Source: a bacterium (GTDB lineage: Bacteria; Hydrothermota; Tepidihabitantia; B3-TA06). Taken from it: DNA of 38,045 nt. The notes beneath the pieces are model-generated. The model did not search any database. It was given only the letters and a program-made list of their open reading frames with translations, and was not told the DNA's origin. This document shows positions 8,557-16,647 of this stretch, piece after piece. How positions within the stretch are numbered: the first letter of the stretch is position 1; each line of letters opens with the position of its first letter. The stretch lies in the NCBI GenBank assembly GCA_012517375.1, contig JAAYVC010000049.1, forward strand, positions 1 to 38,045, in the 5' to 3' direction. The position numbers and the translations under genes are program-made.

Positions 8557-9855
8557 TTGAACCTTTTTAAGTTCATCTTCCTCATCTTTTTACAGCCTGA
8601 AGGAGACAGCGTTCCGGCAGTACTGCCGCCTATAAGGCCTCCTTCTCAAGTTGTAGCAATCGATGTGCCTAATGACCAGGGCGGTCAAATAGACATCAAG
8701 TGGAAACTTTCTCCCGATGATGCCCTTCTGGATGGTTATGCTGTCTACCGCCTGGAAAATGGAAAGGAACCCCAAATGATAGCCTTTCTTGCTCCGCGCC
8801 GCGACAGCACAATGGAAAGTAACGACGATGCGCTCTTCACTATAAAAAACATCGAGACACAGTTGAAATATTCGCGAAGCGACTTGAGAAAAGCCGAGAG
8901 GAAAAAAGATGCTGAAGCTATAAAAGAATTAACGGCTGATATAAAGGCTATGGAAGACTATGTGGCTTCACTCAAGGCATCACTCATGAGCAATTTTACG
9001 CCATACACTTACAAGGTTGCCGCAGTTCGCGGAGAAGAAGAGGTTCTTTCAGAACCCTCGGCAGAAGTAAAGGCATATCCTCAGTGGTTCCACTTGCAGA
9101 GGATAAATGTTCTTATTGCCATGGTCTTCTTCTTTTTCCTTGTGTTGTTCTTCATTTCAAGGGCAAAACGCGGCAAGGAACTCTTCCTACGCAAGATTGC
9201 CGGTCTTGAGGCAATTGATGAAGCCGTAGGACGTGCGACCGAGATGGGCAGGCCCATACTCTTCGTCCCGGGATTATCTGATATAAGTGACATAGCAACC
9301 ATCGCCGCACTCAATATCCTGCAGGGCATAGCGAAGAAAACGGCTCAGTACGACACTCCCATAATCGTTCCGAACCGAGACCCTATCGTCTACACGGTCG
9401 CCCGTGAAATCGTCAAGGAAGCGTATTCCGATGTTGGTCGGCCTGACGCCTTTAACCCGGACAGCGTCTTTTACATGACCGGCGATCAGTTTGCGTTCGT
9501 ATCAGGCGTTAATGGAATCATGCTGCGCGAGAAACCGGCAACAAATTTCTTCCTCGGGATGTTCTATGCTGAATCCCTTTTGCTTGCCGAAACCGGAAAC
9601 ATCTCGGGAGCGATACAGATTGCAGGAACAGATGCATCATCACAGCTTCCTTTCTTTATTACTGCCTGCGACTACACCATCATAGGCGAGGAGCTTTACG
9701 CGGCCTCCGCATACCTCTCACGCAATCCGGAACTTATAGGAACAATAAAGGCCCAGGACTGGGGCAAGGCGACAATTGCAGTATTGCTTGTGATACTCAG
9801 CCTGCTTGCCGCATTCGGCCTCGAGTTTGCGGTCCAGATACTTCAAACGGTATAG
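8557..9855 (+). CDS. DUF6754-like membrane protein with FN3-like domain
   Basis: A 432-residue protein. Its N-terminus is a signal anchor or signal peptide (about 1-12), then an exported fibronectin-III-like region containing LLDGYAVYRLENG, split by a charged helical insertion (about 95-135, probably coiled coil). A transmembrane helix (about 185-201) is followed by a cytoplasmic alpha/beta domain with GRPILFVPGL and TPIIVPNRDPIVYTVARE, and a second helix at the C-terminus (about 408-428). I assign it to the DUF6754 type from memory at moderate confidence; no function is known to me. The start is TTG at 8557 with AGGAGG five bases upstream. It is the first of four consecutive membrane genes, which suggests one complex. 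Confidence 0.75.
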   Translation: MNLFKFIFLIFLQPEGDSVPAVLPPIRPPSQVVAIDVPNDQGGQIDIKWKLSPDDALLDGYAVYRLENGKEPQMIAFLAPRRDSTMESNDDALFTIKNIETQLKYSRSDLRKAERKKDAEAIKELTADIKAMEDYVASLKASLMSNFTPYTYKVAAVRGEEEVLSEPSAEVKAYPQWFHLQRINVLIAMVFFFFLVLFFISRAKRGKELFLRKIAGLEAIDEAVGRATEMGRPILFVPGLSDISDIATIAALNILQGIAKKTAQYDTPIIVPNRDPIVYTVAREIVKEAYSDVGRPDAFNPDSVFYMTGDQFAFVSGVNGIMLREKPATNFFLGMFYAESLLLAETGNISGAIQIAGTDASSQLPFFITACDYTIIGEELYAASAYLSRNPELIGTIKAQDWGKATIAVLLVILSLLAAFGLEFAVQILQTV

Positions 9856-9863
9856 GAGGTTAA

Positions 9864-10517
9864 ATGCAGCGCACACTACCTTTAGTAATTACGCTGGTGC
9901 TCGGCATCGTGATGATGATTCAGTTCTTCATCCCGCACCAGTTCTCCAAGGCGTTTTACGATACTTCGCTGGAATGGCTGAGAGTAATGGGCTCTTTCGC
10001 GTTCATTCTGGGACTTTCGAGTTTTGTAACCCACCATTATCTGAAGATAAGACACAAAAAGGAAGGCTGGCAGTACAGTCCGATAGCCCTTGGAGCTCTT
10101 GTAATAATGGGCATCCTCGGGCTTGTTGGACGCTCCCCTAGCGTTACTCTCTGGCCTGTAAACGGCCAGAACATCTTCCTGTATCTCTTCAATAATTTCT
10201 ATTCATACATGATGGTCCCGCTTGGAGCAACCATGTTTTCAGTGCTTGCCTTCTATATCGCTTCTGCCGCCTACCGTTCCTTCAGAGCCAAGTCTCTGGT
10301 CTCGACCCTTCTACTGATAGCCGCCTTTATTGTGATGCTTTCAATAATCCTCTACAACGTTCTTCCCATAGGAAACCTTGGCGAATGGCTCCTATCCGTA
10401 CCTAATCTTGCAGCGAAACGCGGGATTCTCTTGGGCGCTGTTCTCGGCAGCATCGCGACTTCGTTAAAGATAATACTCGGAATCGAAAAAGGTTACCTAG
10501 GCGGAGGTGGCAAATGA
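9864..10517 (+). CDS. Six-helix integral membrane protein, module component 2
   Basis: 217 residues with about six hydrophobic helices (roughly 4-22, 32-52, 72-90, 107-130, 143-165, 183-203). I recognise no enzyme motif. The gene starts 8 bases after the previous stop with AGGAGG, and its last four bases (ATGA) overlap the start of the next gene, so the products are probably made in fixed proportion. The small loops and charge pattern fit a membrane scaffold or channel-like subunit. Function unknown. Confidence 0.8.
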   Translation: MQRTLPLVITLVLGIVMMIQFFIPHQFSKAFYDTSLEWLRVMGSFAFILGLSSFVTHHYLKIRHKKEGWQYSPIALGALVIMGILGLVGRSPSVTLWPVNGQNIFLYLFNNFYSYMMVPLGATMFSVLAFYIASAAYRSFRAKSLVSTLLLIAAFIVMLSIILYNVLPIGNLGEWLLSVPNLAAKRGILLGAVLGSIATSLKIILGIEKGYLGGGGK

Positions 10518-11371
10518 ACTTCTGGGAAAAACTCGGTAAAATAGACCGCAGGATAATCTACGGGATAATTGCTGTGGTCGTAATTGTACCTCTCGTAGCC
10601 GTCATAAAGCTTCCATCCAAGGTCAGGGCAATGCCCCGAACGCTGGATGTCTTCAATCACATAGAAAACATTGACATCCATTCGCAGCGTAAGGCTTTGA
10701 TGATCTCCGTTGACTTTGACCCGCAGGTCGAACCTGAGCTTAAGCCCCAGTTCGAAGCCGTAGTCCGGCATGCCTTCGCCCGAAACATCCCTGTAGTGGT
10801 GATGGCTCCATTTAGCGTTCAAGGCGTAAATATAGGCGTCGATGTAATTGAAAGACTTGCCCAAGAACACGGCAAGGAGTACGGTAAGGATTATGTGATA
10901 TTGGGATGGATACCTGGCGGAGTTGCCGTAATACTAGGAATGGGCAACTCCATAGAACAAACATGGAGAGCGGATAACAACGGAACGCCCATCTCCCAGA
11001 TTCCTATGATGAATAACATACGCAACTACGACGATGTAGCTTTGATCATAAGCTTCACAGGTTCAACATATTACGGTTATTGGATAACGTACGCTTATAC
11101 TACTTTTGGTGTTCCTGTAAGCACAGGGATAACGGCCGTTTCTGTGGCTGATATATATCCCTACCTCGGCTCGAAACAGCTTACAGGAATGCTTGCCGGC
11201 ATGAAAGCGGGCGCCGAGTACGAAAGGCTCGTCAAGGACAAGTACTATCCTGATAAAGAGATATTCCTGCGCGCCACCCAATCCCTTCCAGCCCTGTCCG
11301 CATCCCTGATAGTGATTATTCTTTTCGTCATTATCGGGAACATCAGTCACTTTGCCACGAGGAGGAAGTGA
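10514..11371 (+). CDS. Membrane-anchored alpha/beta protein, module component 3
   Basis: 285 residues: an N-terminal transmembrane helix (about 15-32), a soluble domain of about 210 residues and a C-terminal helix (about 262-280). The soluble part begins KALMISVDFDPQVEPELKPQ and continues with IPVVVMAPFS, DYVILGWIPGG and DVALIISFTGSTY, alternating strands and helices in a Rossmann-like order. The layout (helix, alpha/beta domain, helix) is like the C-terminal half of the protein encoded at 8557, so the two may be distant paralogues; I could not align them convincingly. ATGA overlaps link it to both neighbours. No catalytic residues recognised. Confidence 0.78.
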   Translation: MNFWEKLGKIDRRIIYGIIAVVVIVPLVAVIKLPSKVRAMPRTLDVFNHIENIDIHSQRKALMISVDFDPQVEPELKPQFEAVVRHAFARNIPVVVMAPFSVQGVNIGVDVIERLAQEHGKEYGKDYVILGWIPGGVAVILGMGNSIEQTWRADNNGTPISQIPMMNNIRNYDDVALIISFTGSTYYGYWITYAYTTFGVPVSTGITAVSVADIYPYLGSKQLTGMLAGMKAGAEYERLVKDKYYPDKEIFLRATQSLPALSASLIVIILFVIIGNISHFATRRK

Positions 11372-12024
11372 TGCACATATCTTTGAATCCCTGGGTATGG
11401 ATAGCGGCAATCCTGACCCTTGCAATATTCAGCATACTTTTCAAGGAAAACCCCTTTTACCGCGTCGCCGAGCATCTGTTTCTCGGTCTCAGCGTCGGTT
11501 ATTCGCTAACCTTCATATGGCACAACGCCCTATGGCAGATTGCATTCAAGCCTCTTTTCGTCGGCGGCGAAGTAATCCTCATAATTCCCATACTGCTTGG
11601 TCTTTTGTACTTCGCGCGGCTTATTCCCAAGATCTCATGGTTGGTCCGTATTCCAATAGCCATTACGCTTGGCTGGGGTTCCGGAATGGCGATTCCCAGA
11701 ATGTTTCAGGCAAGCATCTTCAAGCAGATGGAAGCAGGCGTCCAGCAGATTATGCCGCAGATGTTCAAAGGCGATAACCTTTTCGCGCTTTCAGGCGGAT
11801 TCTGGGGCATATTGATACTCATCGGCACTCTTGCGACATTGATATACTTTTTCTTCTCGCGAAAAGAGAAGAGCGTGCTTTCGACCGTGGTTTCGCCTGT
11901 CGGTATTTTCTTCATCATGCTCGGGTTCGGAGCCACTTTCGGATTAACGGTTATGTCGCGTATTTCTTTGCTGATAGGACGCCTTCAATTCCTTCTTAGA
12001 GACTGGCTGGGATTAATCCAGTAG
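11368..12024 (+). CDS. Multi-pass membrane protein, module component 4
   Basis: 218 residues with about six hydrophobic segments (roughly 8-24, 33-52, 63-84, 92-110, 147-166, 176-205) and the conserved-looking end SRISLLIGRLQFLLRDWL, an amphipathic helix close to the membrane. It starts inside the ATGA overlap with the previous gene and is the last member of the operon; a GC-rich hairpin follows 30 bases after the stop. No similarity to a known transporter is apparent. Function unknown, probably shared with the three genes before it. Confidence 0.78.
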   Translation: MMHISLNPWVWIAAILTLAIFSILFKENPFYRVAEHLFLGLSVGYSLTFIWHNALWQIAFKPLFVGGEVILIIPILLGLLYFARLIPKISWLVRIPIAITLGWGSGMAIPRMFQASIFKQMEAGVQQIMPQMFKGDNLFALSGGFWGILILIGTLATLIYFFFSRKEKSVLSTVVSPVGIFFIMLGFGATFGLTVMSRISLLIGRLQFLLRDWLGLIQ

Positions 12025-12054
12025 AGACGATAACAAAGACTATTTTTGAAAAAA

Positions 12055-12079
12055 GCCCCCTCCGTTAACCGGAGGGGGC
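12055..12079 (-). terminator. GC-rich hairpin after the membrane operon
   Basis: GCCCCCTCCG (12055-12064) pairs perfectly with CGGAGGGGGC (12070-12079) around a 5-base loop. The run of A before it gives a U-tract only when read on the minus strand; on the plus strand the tail is ATAAGTAAAAA. It could still slow plus-strand transcription between the membrane operon and the phosphohexomutase gene. Confidence 0.55.
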
Positions 12080-12105
12080 ATAAGTAAAAATGAGTGAAAA
12101 GTAAC

Positions 12106-13476
12106 ATGAATCCTGCAATATTCAGGGCATACGATATCAGAGGCGTTGCGGAGAGGGATTTGACGCCTGAAGTTACCGAAGCGATAGGCAATGCCCTTGC
12201 ATCGAGAGCAAAGGAACGAGGTATCCGGCAGATTGCTGTTGGCCGGGATATACGCATAAGCTCGCCAAGGCTTTTTGAAAACTTAACCTCAGGTATAATT
12301 AAAGCAGGCCTGGACGTTCTTGATTTAGGAATCGTTCCTACACCCTTGCTTTACTTTGCTCTTCACCAGTTTGATATCGATTCGGGCGTAATGATAACAG
12401 GAAGCCACAACCCGAAAGATCAGAACGGCTTCAAGCTCTGTGAAGGGAAAAAAAGTCTTTTCGGCGATGACATAATTGATTTAAGGAAACGAATAGAGGA
12501 AAACCGACTCATTACGGACAAAAAAGGCAAGGTTGAAAGAAAAGACATAATATCTTCATATATTAACTTTATGCACAAAGCTTTTGTTTTTAATGAAGAA
12601 ACTAAACTAGTCATCGACCCGGGTAATGGAACCGCAGGAATCTTACTTGAACGACTTTTTGAGAGATTTCCATCGCTAGAAGTAAAATACATAAACCTTG
12701 AACCGGATGGCAACTTTCCTAACCATCTTGCTGACCCGACGGTGCCCGAATACATGGTTGAACTCGGAGAAATTGTTAAAAAAACACGTGCCGATCTGGG
12801 AATCGGTTTCGACGGAGATGCAGATAGAATCGGCGCTATGGACGAAAGAGGAAACCTAATATTCGGTGACAAACTGCTGGCAGTACTGGCGTCTGAAGTC
12901 CTGGAACGCAATCCCGGCGGGAAAATAATATTCGACGTCAAATGCTCGCAAGGGATAGTTGAATACATAACAGAGCGAGGAGGCGAGCCTTTGATGTATA
13001 AAACAGGTCATTCGCTGATTAAGGCAAAATTGGCAGAAGAAAAGGCACCTCTTGCAGGCGAAATGTCTGGACACATTTTCTACTCGGACGGGTTCTTTGG
13101 CTACGATGACGCCATATACTCCTCGTTAAGACTTCTGTCCCTCCTTGAAAAAAGAAGGAAAACGCTTTCAGAACTTGTCTCCGAGATTCCCCTGTATTTG
13201 AATACTCCAGAAATTCACGTACATTGTGAGGATGAGAGAAAATTCGAAGTTGTTCGCAAATTGCAGGAAGATTTTTCTCACGAATACGAAACAATAACAA
13301 TAGATGGTGCAAGAGTCATCTTTAGAGACGGCTGGGGTCTTGTAAGAGCCTCAAACACCCAACCAGTACTCGTTCTGAGATTTGAGGCGAAAACCAATGA
13401 ATCACTTGAAAAGATAAAAGACATCTTTTTCAAGAGATTAAGAAAATACAATGTAGAACCCAAGGAGGTTCATTGA
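12106..13476 (+). CDS. Phosphomannomutase/phosphoglucomutase family enzyme
   Basis: A 456-residue alpha-D-phosphohexomutase, interconverting hexose-6-phosphate and hexose-1-phosphate for cell-surface sugar synthesis. It has the start IFRAYDIRG, the active-site phosphoserine loop TGSHNPKDQNGFK (Ser100), the metal loop FDGDADR (D236, D238, D240), the sugar loop GEMSGHIFYSD and the phosphate-binding RASNTQPVLVLRFE near the end. GEMSGH is the form typical of PMM/PGM (AlgC/ManB) rather than glucosamine mutase. I chose ATG 12106 over an in-frame GTG at 12094 because family members begin at MNPxIFR; neither has a strong ribosome-binding site. Its stop overlaps the TTG start of efp, so EF-P synthesis is translationally coupled to it. 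Confidence 0.9.
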   Translation: MNPAIFRAYDIRGVAERDLTPEVTEAIGNALASRAKERGIRQIAVGRDIRISSPRLFENLTSGIIKAGLDVLDLGIVPTPLLYFALHQFDIDSGVMITGSHNPKDQNGFKLCEGKKSLFGDDIIDLRKRIEENRLITDKKGKVERKDIISSYINFMHKAFVFNEETKLVIDPGNGTAGILLERLFERFPSLEVKYINLEPDGNFPNHLADPTVPEYMVELGEIVKKTRADLGIGFDGDADRIGAMDERGNLIFGDKLLAVLASEVLERNPGGKIIFDVKCSQGIVEYITERGGEPLMYKTGHSLIKAKLAEEKAPLAGEMSGHIFYSDGFFGYDDAIYSSLRLLSLLEKRRKTLSELVSEIPLYLNTPEIHVHCEDERKFEVVRKLQEDFSHEYETITIDGARVIFRDGWGLVRASNTQPVLVLRFEAKTNESLEKIKDIFFKRLRKYNVEPKEVH

Positions 13477-14030
13477 TACCTGCTACTCAAATAAAAGTAG
13501 GAAATTGCATTGTTCTTGACAATGATCCTCACATAGTCATGGATCGCAGGCACATCACCCTCGGAAGAAAATCAGGAAAGATTCAGCTTAAAGTGAGGAA
13601 CTTACGCACGGGTCTCTCGATGGAGAGACGTTTCGCATCCGACGAGAAGATTGAGGTCGCCGTACTTGAGGAAATCCAGATGCAGTATCTTTACGAAGAC
13701 GGAGAATTTTTCCACTTCATGAATACGGAAAACTATGAACAGATATCCATAAGTGCTGATTTCATTGGCGATAACCGCTACTATCTTACGGAAGGCATAG
13801 TTATCTCTGTTGTATATTTTGAAGGGAAACCCATTGGAGTACACCCACCAAAAACTGTAGTAATGGAGATTGTCGAGGCAGACCCTGCGCTTAAACATGC
13901 GACCGCTCAAGCACAGATGAAACCAGCGGTTACAAACACCGGACTCAAGGTTTACGTTCCGCCTTTCGTTGAAAAAGGTGACAAGATAAAGGTTGATACC
14001 GAATCCGGGGAATACCTCGAAAGGGCTTGA
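13473..14030 (+). CDS. efp: Elongation factor P with Arg at the modification-loop tip
   Basis: A 185-residue EF-P, the factor that enters the ribosomal E site to relieve stalling at polyproline. It has the N-terminal KOW-like domain, the central OB domain (YLYEDGEFFHFMNTENYEQ) and the C-terminal OB domain ending in VDTESGEYLERA. Aligning with E. coli EF-P by the following (K/R)xLxTG segment, the loop reads LGRKSGK: Arg32 occupies the place of modified Lys34, and Lys33 follows. Arg at this site is the form rhamnosylated by EarP in Pseudomonas and Neisseria. The start is TTG within the TTGA overlap with the phosphohexomutase stop, with AAGGAGG four bases upstream. No earP is visible here. Confidence 0.95.
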   Translation: MIPATQIKVGNCIVLDNDPHIVMDRRHITLGRKSGKIQLKVRNLRTGLSMERRFASDEKIEVAVLEEIQMQYLYEDGEFFHFMNTENYEQISISADFIGDNRYYLTEGIVISVVYFEGKPIGVHPPKTVVMEIVEADPALKHATAQAQMKPAVTNTGLKVYVPPFVEKGDKIKVDTESGEYLERA

Positions 14031-14101
14031 TTAGAAACGACCAGATAGACTTCTAGTAAATCGGTTCATAAAAAAAGCCCAAGATAAAGGTTTTAAGACT
14101 T

Positions 14102-15661
14102 TTAAGACTTTGAGGATTGTACAATACTCAATAGCCTGATCTTGCCGTCTGTATTAATCGTATATTCAATATCCACTACACTTTTTCTCTGGGAGAGTGG
14201 GCGCAACGCCAAGGGGATGTAAACTTGAACGCCGTCAGCTTTGTACCCATCATATGTCTCTTCAAGAATAACCCTGTGAGCGAGAAATCTGGGTGGAGGA
14301 TTACCTTCGCCAAATGGTGATAGCAAAATCCAGTCGCTTAAATCTCCCTTTATCCCAAGAACGAACACCTCGTCATTCACTTTCTCTTTCTCATCGCCTA
14401 CTTCAAGCGGTTGGTTTTCAAGCATTTCAAGAAATTCATCCAACCTGCCTTGTTTTACTGTAAATCCACATGCTTTTTTATGACCGCCAAAAGTCAGGAA
14501 CATATCTTTGAAAAGTGTCAGGTATCCTAAAAGATCTGTACCCTCTAGACCGCGGCATTCGGCGTGCCACAGGCCTTCTCTGCGAGGCGTTAATGCCATT
14601 GCAGGCAAGTTATAACGTTCTCTCAACGCGTGGGCCACTGTACCCAGATAATCTGAATCAATTTTATCTGATACAGTTACGATTACACCGCCGATTTGTC
14701 GAGCGAGTTTTTCGGCCAGGTCAATCATCTTTTGCTTTCCGCGCTGCCATTCCAGGGCAAGACCTTTCAACTCTCCGTATCGATTATGAAGCCATTCATC
14801 GTCAAATGAAAGAAGAAGTTTAACGCCTTCTTCTGGATCCGCAGCGTAAAAGGGAGCAATACCACGACTGTAAAGGTCAAAAACACTGAGGCTTTCAGCA
14901 TCAAAACCCATCTCTGCAAGCCATACGTTCAGGGATGGCCATATACCTGAACGCAATCGAGCCATACCTTCCTTCACTATCAAGCGGTTTTCATCAATCA
15001 GCGGGCAACGATCCGATATCGTTCCCAGTGCGGAGAATATCCAGTAATGGGGTTTCAAAAGGTTCAGTTCCTCAATCGAAAGCCCGACAAGCTTGTTATA
15101 TAGGGCGCAAACTACTTTTAGAACTACTCCGGATCCTGACAGCTCCCTCCATGGGTATTTGCTTAAAGGTATTTTGGGGTTAATAACAATAGCTTGGGGC
15201 ATTGAATCCACGATCTCGTGGTGGTCGGTAATAATCAAATCAAGCCCAAGGCTCTTGGCGGTTAATGCCTCGGCTGTATTTGTGACACCAACATCCACAG
15301 TGACTATAAGATTGCCTCCCTTTGCCGCAAAATTCTCCATCTCATTCTGTTCAAGACCGAATCCTTCAGTATCGTCTCCTGCTGGAATCCTTATCATGAC
15401 ATTCGAGGCCCCGAGGTCTTCCAAGGCAAGTTTAAGCAGGGAAGCTGAAGCTATACCGTCTAAATCTGCATGTCCCCAAACAAGAATCTTGTGACGTCTT
15501 TTCAAAGCGTTTATCAAAGCGTCCACCGCTCTTTGCATATCATTGAGAAGATAAGGATCATAATGATCGGAAAGCCTGGGAAACAAAAATCGCCTTCTTG
15601 ACTCAGGAGTCTTTATTCCCCTGAGTTCAATGTACTTAATGAGTTCATCTGAAACCATCAT
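14102..15661 (-). CDS. RecJ-like DHH/DHHA1 phosphoesterase
   Basis: 519 residues of the RecJ single-strand exonuclease family, used in recombination and mismatch repair. DHH domain: motif I GHADLDG (63-69), motif II VTVDVG (Asp123), motif III DHH (146-148), motif IV SGSGVVLKV. DHHA1 domain: FGGHKKACGF. Motif I differs from the usual GDYDxDG: the first Asp is His64, but Asp66 and Asp68, matching the metal ligands of Thermus RecJ, remain, so activity is plausible. The beginning (RGIKTPESRRRFLFPRLSDHYDPYLLNDM) is typical RecJ. The start overlaps the tsaD stop by 4 bases; it is the last gene of the ybbR-tsaD-recJ operon. Shorter than most RecJ (about 570), mainly at the C-terminal OB part. Confidence 0.88.
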   Translation of the reverse strand: MMVSDELIKYIELRGIKTPESRRRFLFPRLSDHYDPYLLNDMQRAVDALINALKRRHKILVWGHADLDGIASASLLKLALEDLGASNVMIRIPAGDDTEGFGLEQNEMENFAAKGGNLIVTVDVGVTNTAEALTAKSLGLDLIITDHHEIVDSMPQAIVINPKIPLSKYPWRELSGSGVVLKVVCALYNKLVGLSIEELNLLKPHYWIFSALGTISDRCPLIDENRLIVKEGMARLRSGIWPSLNVWLAEMGFDAESLSVFDLYSRGIAPFYAADPEEGVKLLLSFDDEWLHNRYGELKGLALEWQRGKQKMIDLAEKLARQIGGVIVTVSDKIDSDYLGTVAHALRERYNLPAMALTPRREGLWHAECRGLEGTDLLGYLTLFKDMFLTFGGHKKACGFTVKQGRLDEFLEMLENQPLEVGDEKEKVNDEVFVLGIKGDLSDWILLSPFGEGNPPPRFLAHRVILEETYDGYKADGVQVYIPLALRPLSQRKSVVDIEYTINTDGKIRLLSIVQSSKS

Positions 15662-16647
15662 GCGCTCATCTCCGCAAACGAAGAACGATCGTAAGCCCGA
15701 ACATCAAGCTTCGATTCACCAAAGGCTTTAAATCTCTCTATGCCAGCTGCCGCTATCATCGCCGCATTATCAGTACAAAGCGAAGGATACGGTGCATACA
15801 CGCAGAATCCTTTTTCTTTTCCGAATGCCTCAAACTTGTTACGTAGTCTTTTGTTGATTGATACGCCGCCGGCAAGCCCAAGTCTGCGCACCTTTAGTTC
15901 GTCAATTGCCTTCATGACGCGATCAAGAAGATGATCAAAAGCCGCCTCCATGAAGCCTGAAGCGACATCAGGGTAGCAGGCTTCTGGATGTTTTTTAAGA
16001 TAGTTTCTTGCGGCCGTCTTCAAACCTGAGTAACTGAAATCAAGACCTTCAGGATTGGGAACGGGAAATCTGACTGGAGTTCGAGCCCCTGAGGCCATTC
16101 TTTCAATAGCCGGTCCTGCAGGATATCCCAGGCCCATAAGCTTTCCAACTTTATCCAAGGCTTCTCCGCAGGCATCGTCCAGAGTGGAACCTATTTCTTG
16201 ATACTCAAACTCAGACCTCACGTAAACCAACTCGGTGTGCCCTCCCGAAATCAAAAGAACCAGAAAAGGATATTCCAACTCTTCCGTAGATAGTAAAACA
16301 CTGTATATATGCCCCTCAAGATGATCCACCGTCCTTAAAGGTTTTCCTGAAGCTAATGACAGACCTTTAGCAAAAGACAGTCCGCATAATATCGAACCCA
16401 AGAGACCTGGACCCGCAGTAACGGTTATTAAATCTATATCCTCAAGCGCTATACCTGCGGACTTAAGCGCTGTTTTCGTAATTGGATATAAAAGAAGAGC
16501 GTGCGCCCTCGAAGCATACTCGGGGACTACTCCTCCGAATTCCCTGTGAACGAGGTGAGAGGAGATAAGATTTGAAAGAATCGTTTTATCCTGAAGGACT
16601 GCCACACTAGTATCATCGCAGCTTGTATCGATACCGAGCGCGATCAT
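15658..16647 (-). CDS. tsaD: tRNA N6-adenosine threonylcarbamoyltransferase TsaD
   Basis: 329 residues. With TsaB, TsaE and TsaC it makes t6A37 in tRNAs that read ANN codons. The ASKHA-type start LGIDTSCDDTSVAVL is followed by PEYASRAH, the iron/metal motif HLEGH (His109, His113), LLISGGHTELV, FSYSGLKTA and the final metal Asp in CTDNAAMIA. The length matches the family (about 330-340). Four-base overlaps join it to ybbR upstream and to the recJ-like gene downstream. Two bases in the motifs look unusual only in detail (DTSCDD rather than ETSCDE). Essential in most bacteria, so this operon is probably constitutively expressed. Confidence 0.96.
   Translation of the reverse strand: MIALGIDTSCDDTSVAVLQDKTILSNLISSHLVHREFGGVVPEYASRAHALLLYPITKTALKSAGIALEDIDLITVTAGPGLLGSILCGLSFAKGLSLASGKPLRTVDHLEGHIYSVLLSTEELEYPFLVLLISGGHTELVYVRSEFEYQEIGSTLDDACGEALDKVGKLMGLGYPAGPAIERMASGARTPVRFPVPNPEGLDFSYSGLKTAARNYLKKHPEACYPDVASGFMEAAFDHLLDRVMKAIDELKVRRLGLAGGVSINKRLRNKFEAFGKEKGFCVYAPYPSLCTDNAAMIAAAGIERFKAFGESKLDVRAYDRSSFAEMSA

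Noticed and set aside
12094-12105. GTG start four codons upstream for the phosphohexomutase
   Set aside because: Family members begin at MNPxIFR, which matches ATG 12106; the GTG has no ribosome-binding site.
14060-14101. Possible terminator between efp and the recJ-like gene
   Set aside because: AAAAAAAGCCCAAG gives a U-tract on the minus strand, but I cannot find a matching stem arm beside it.
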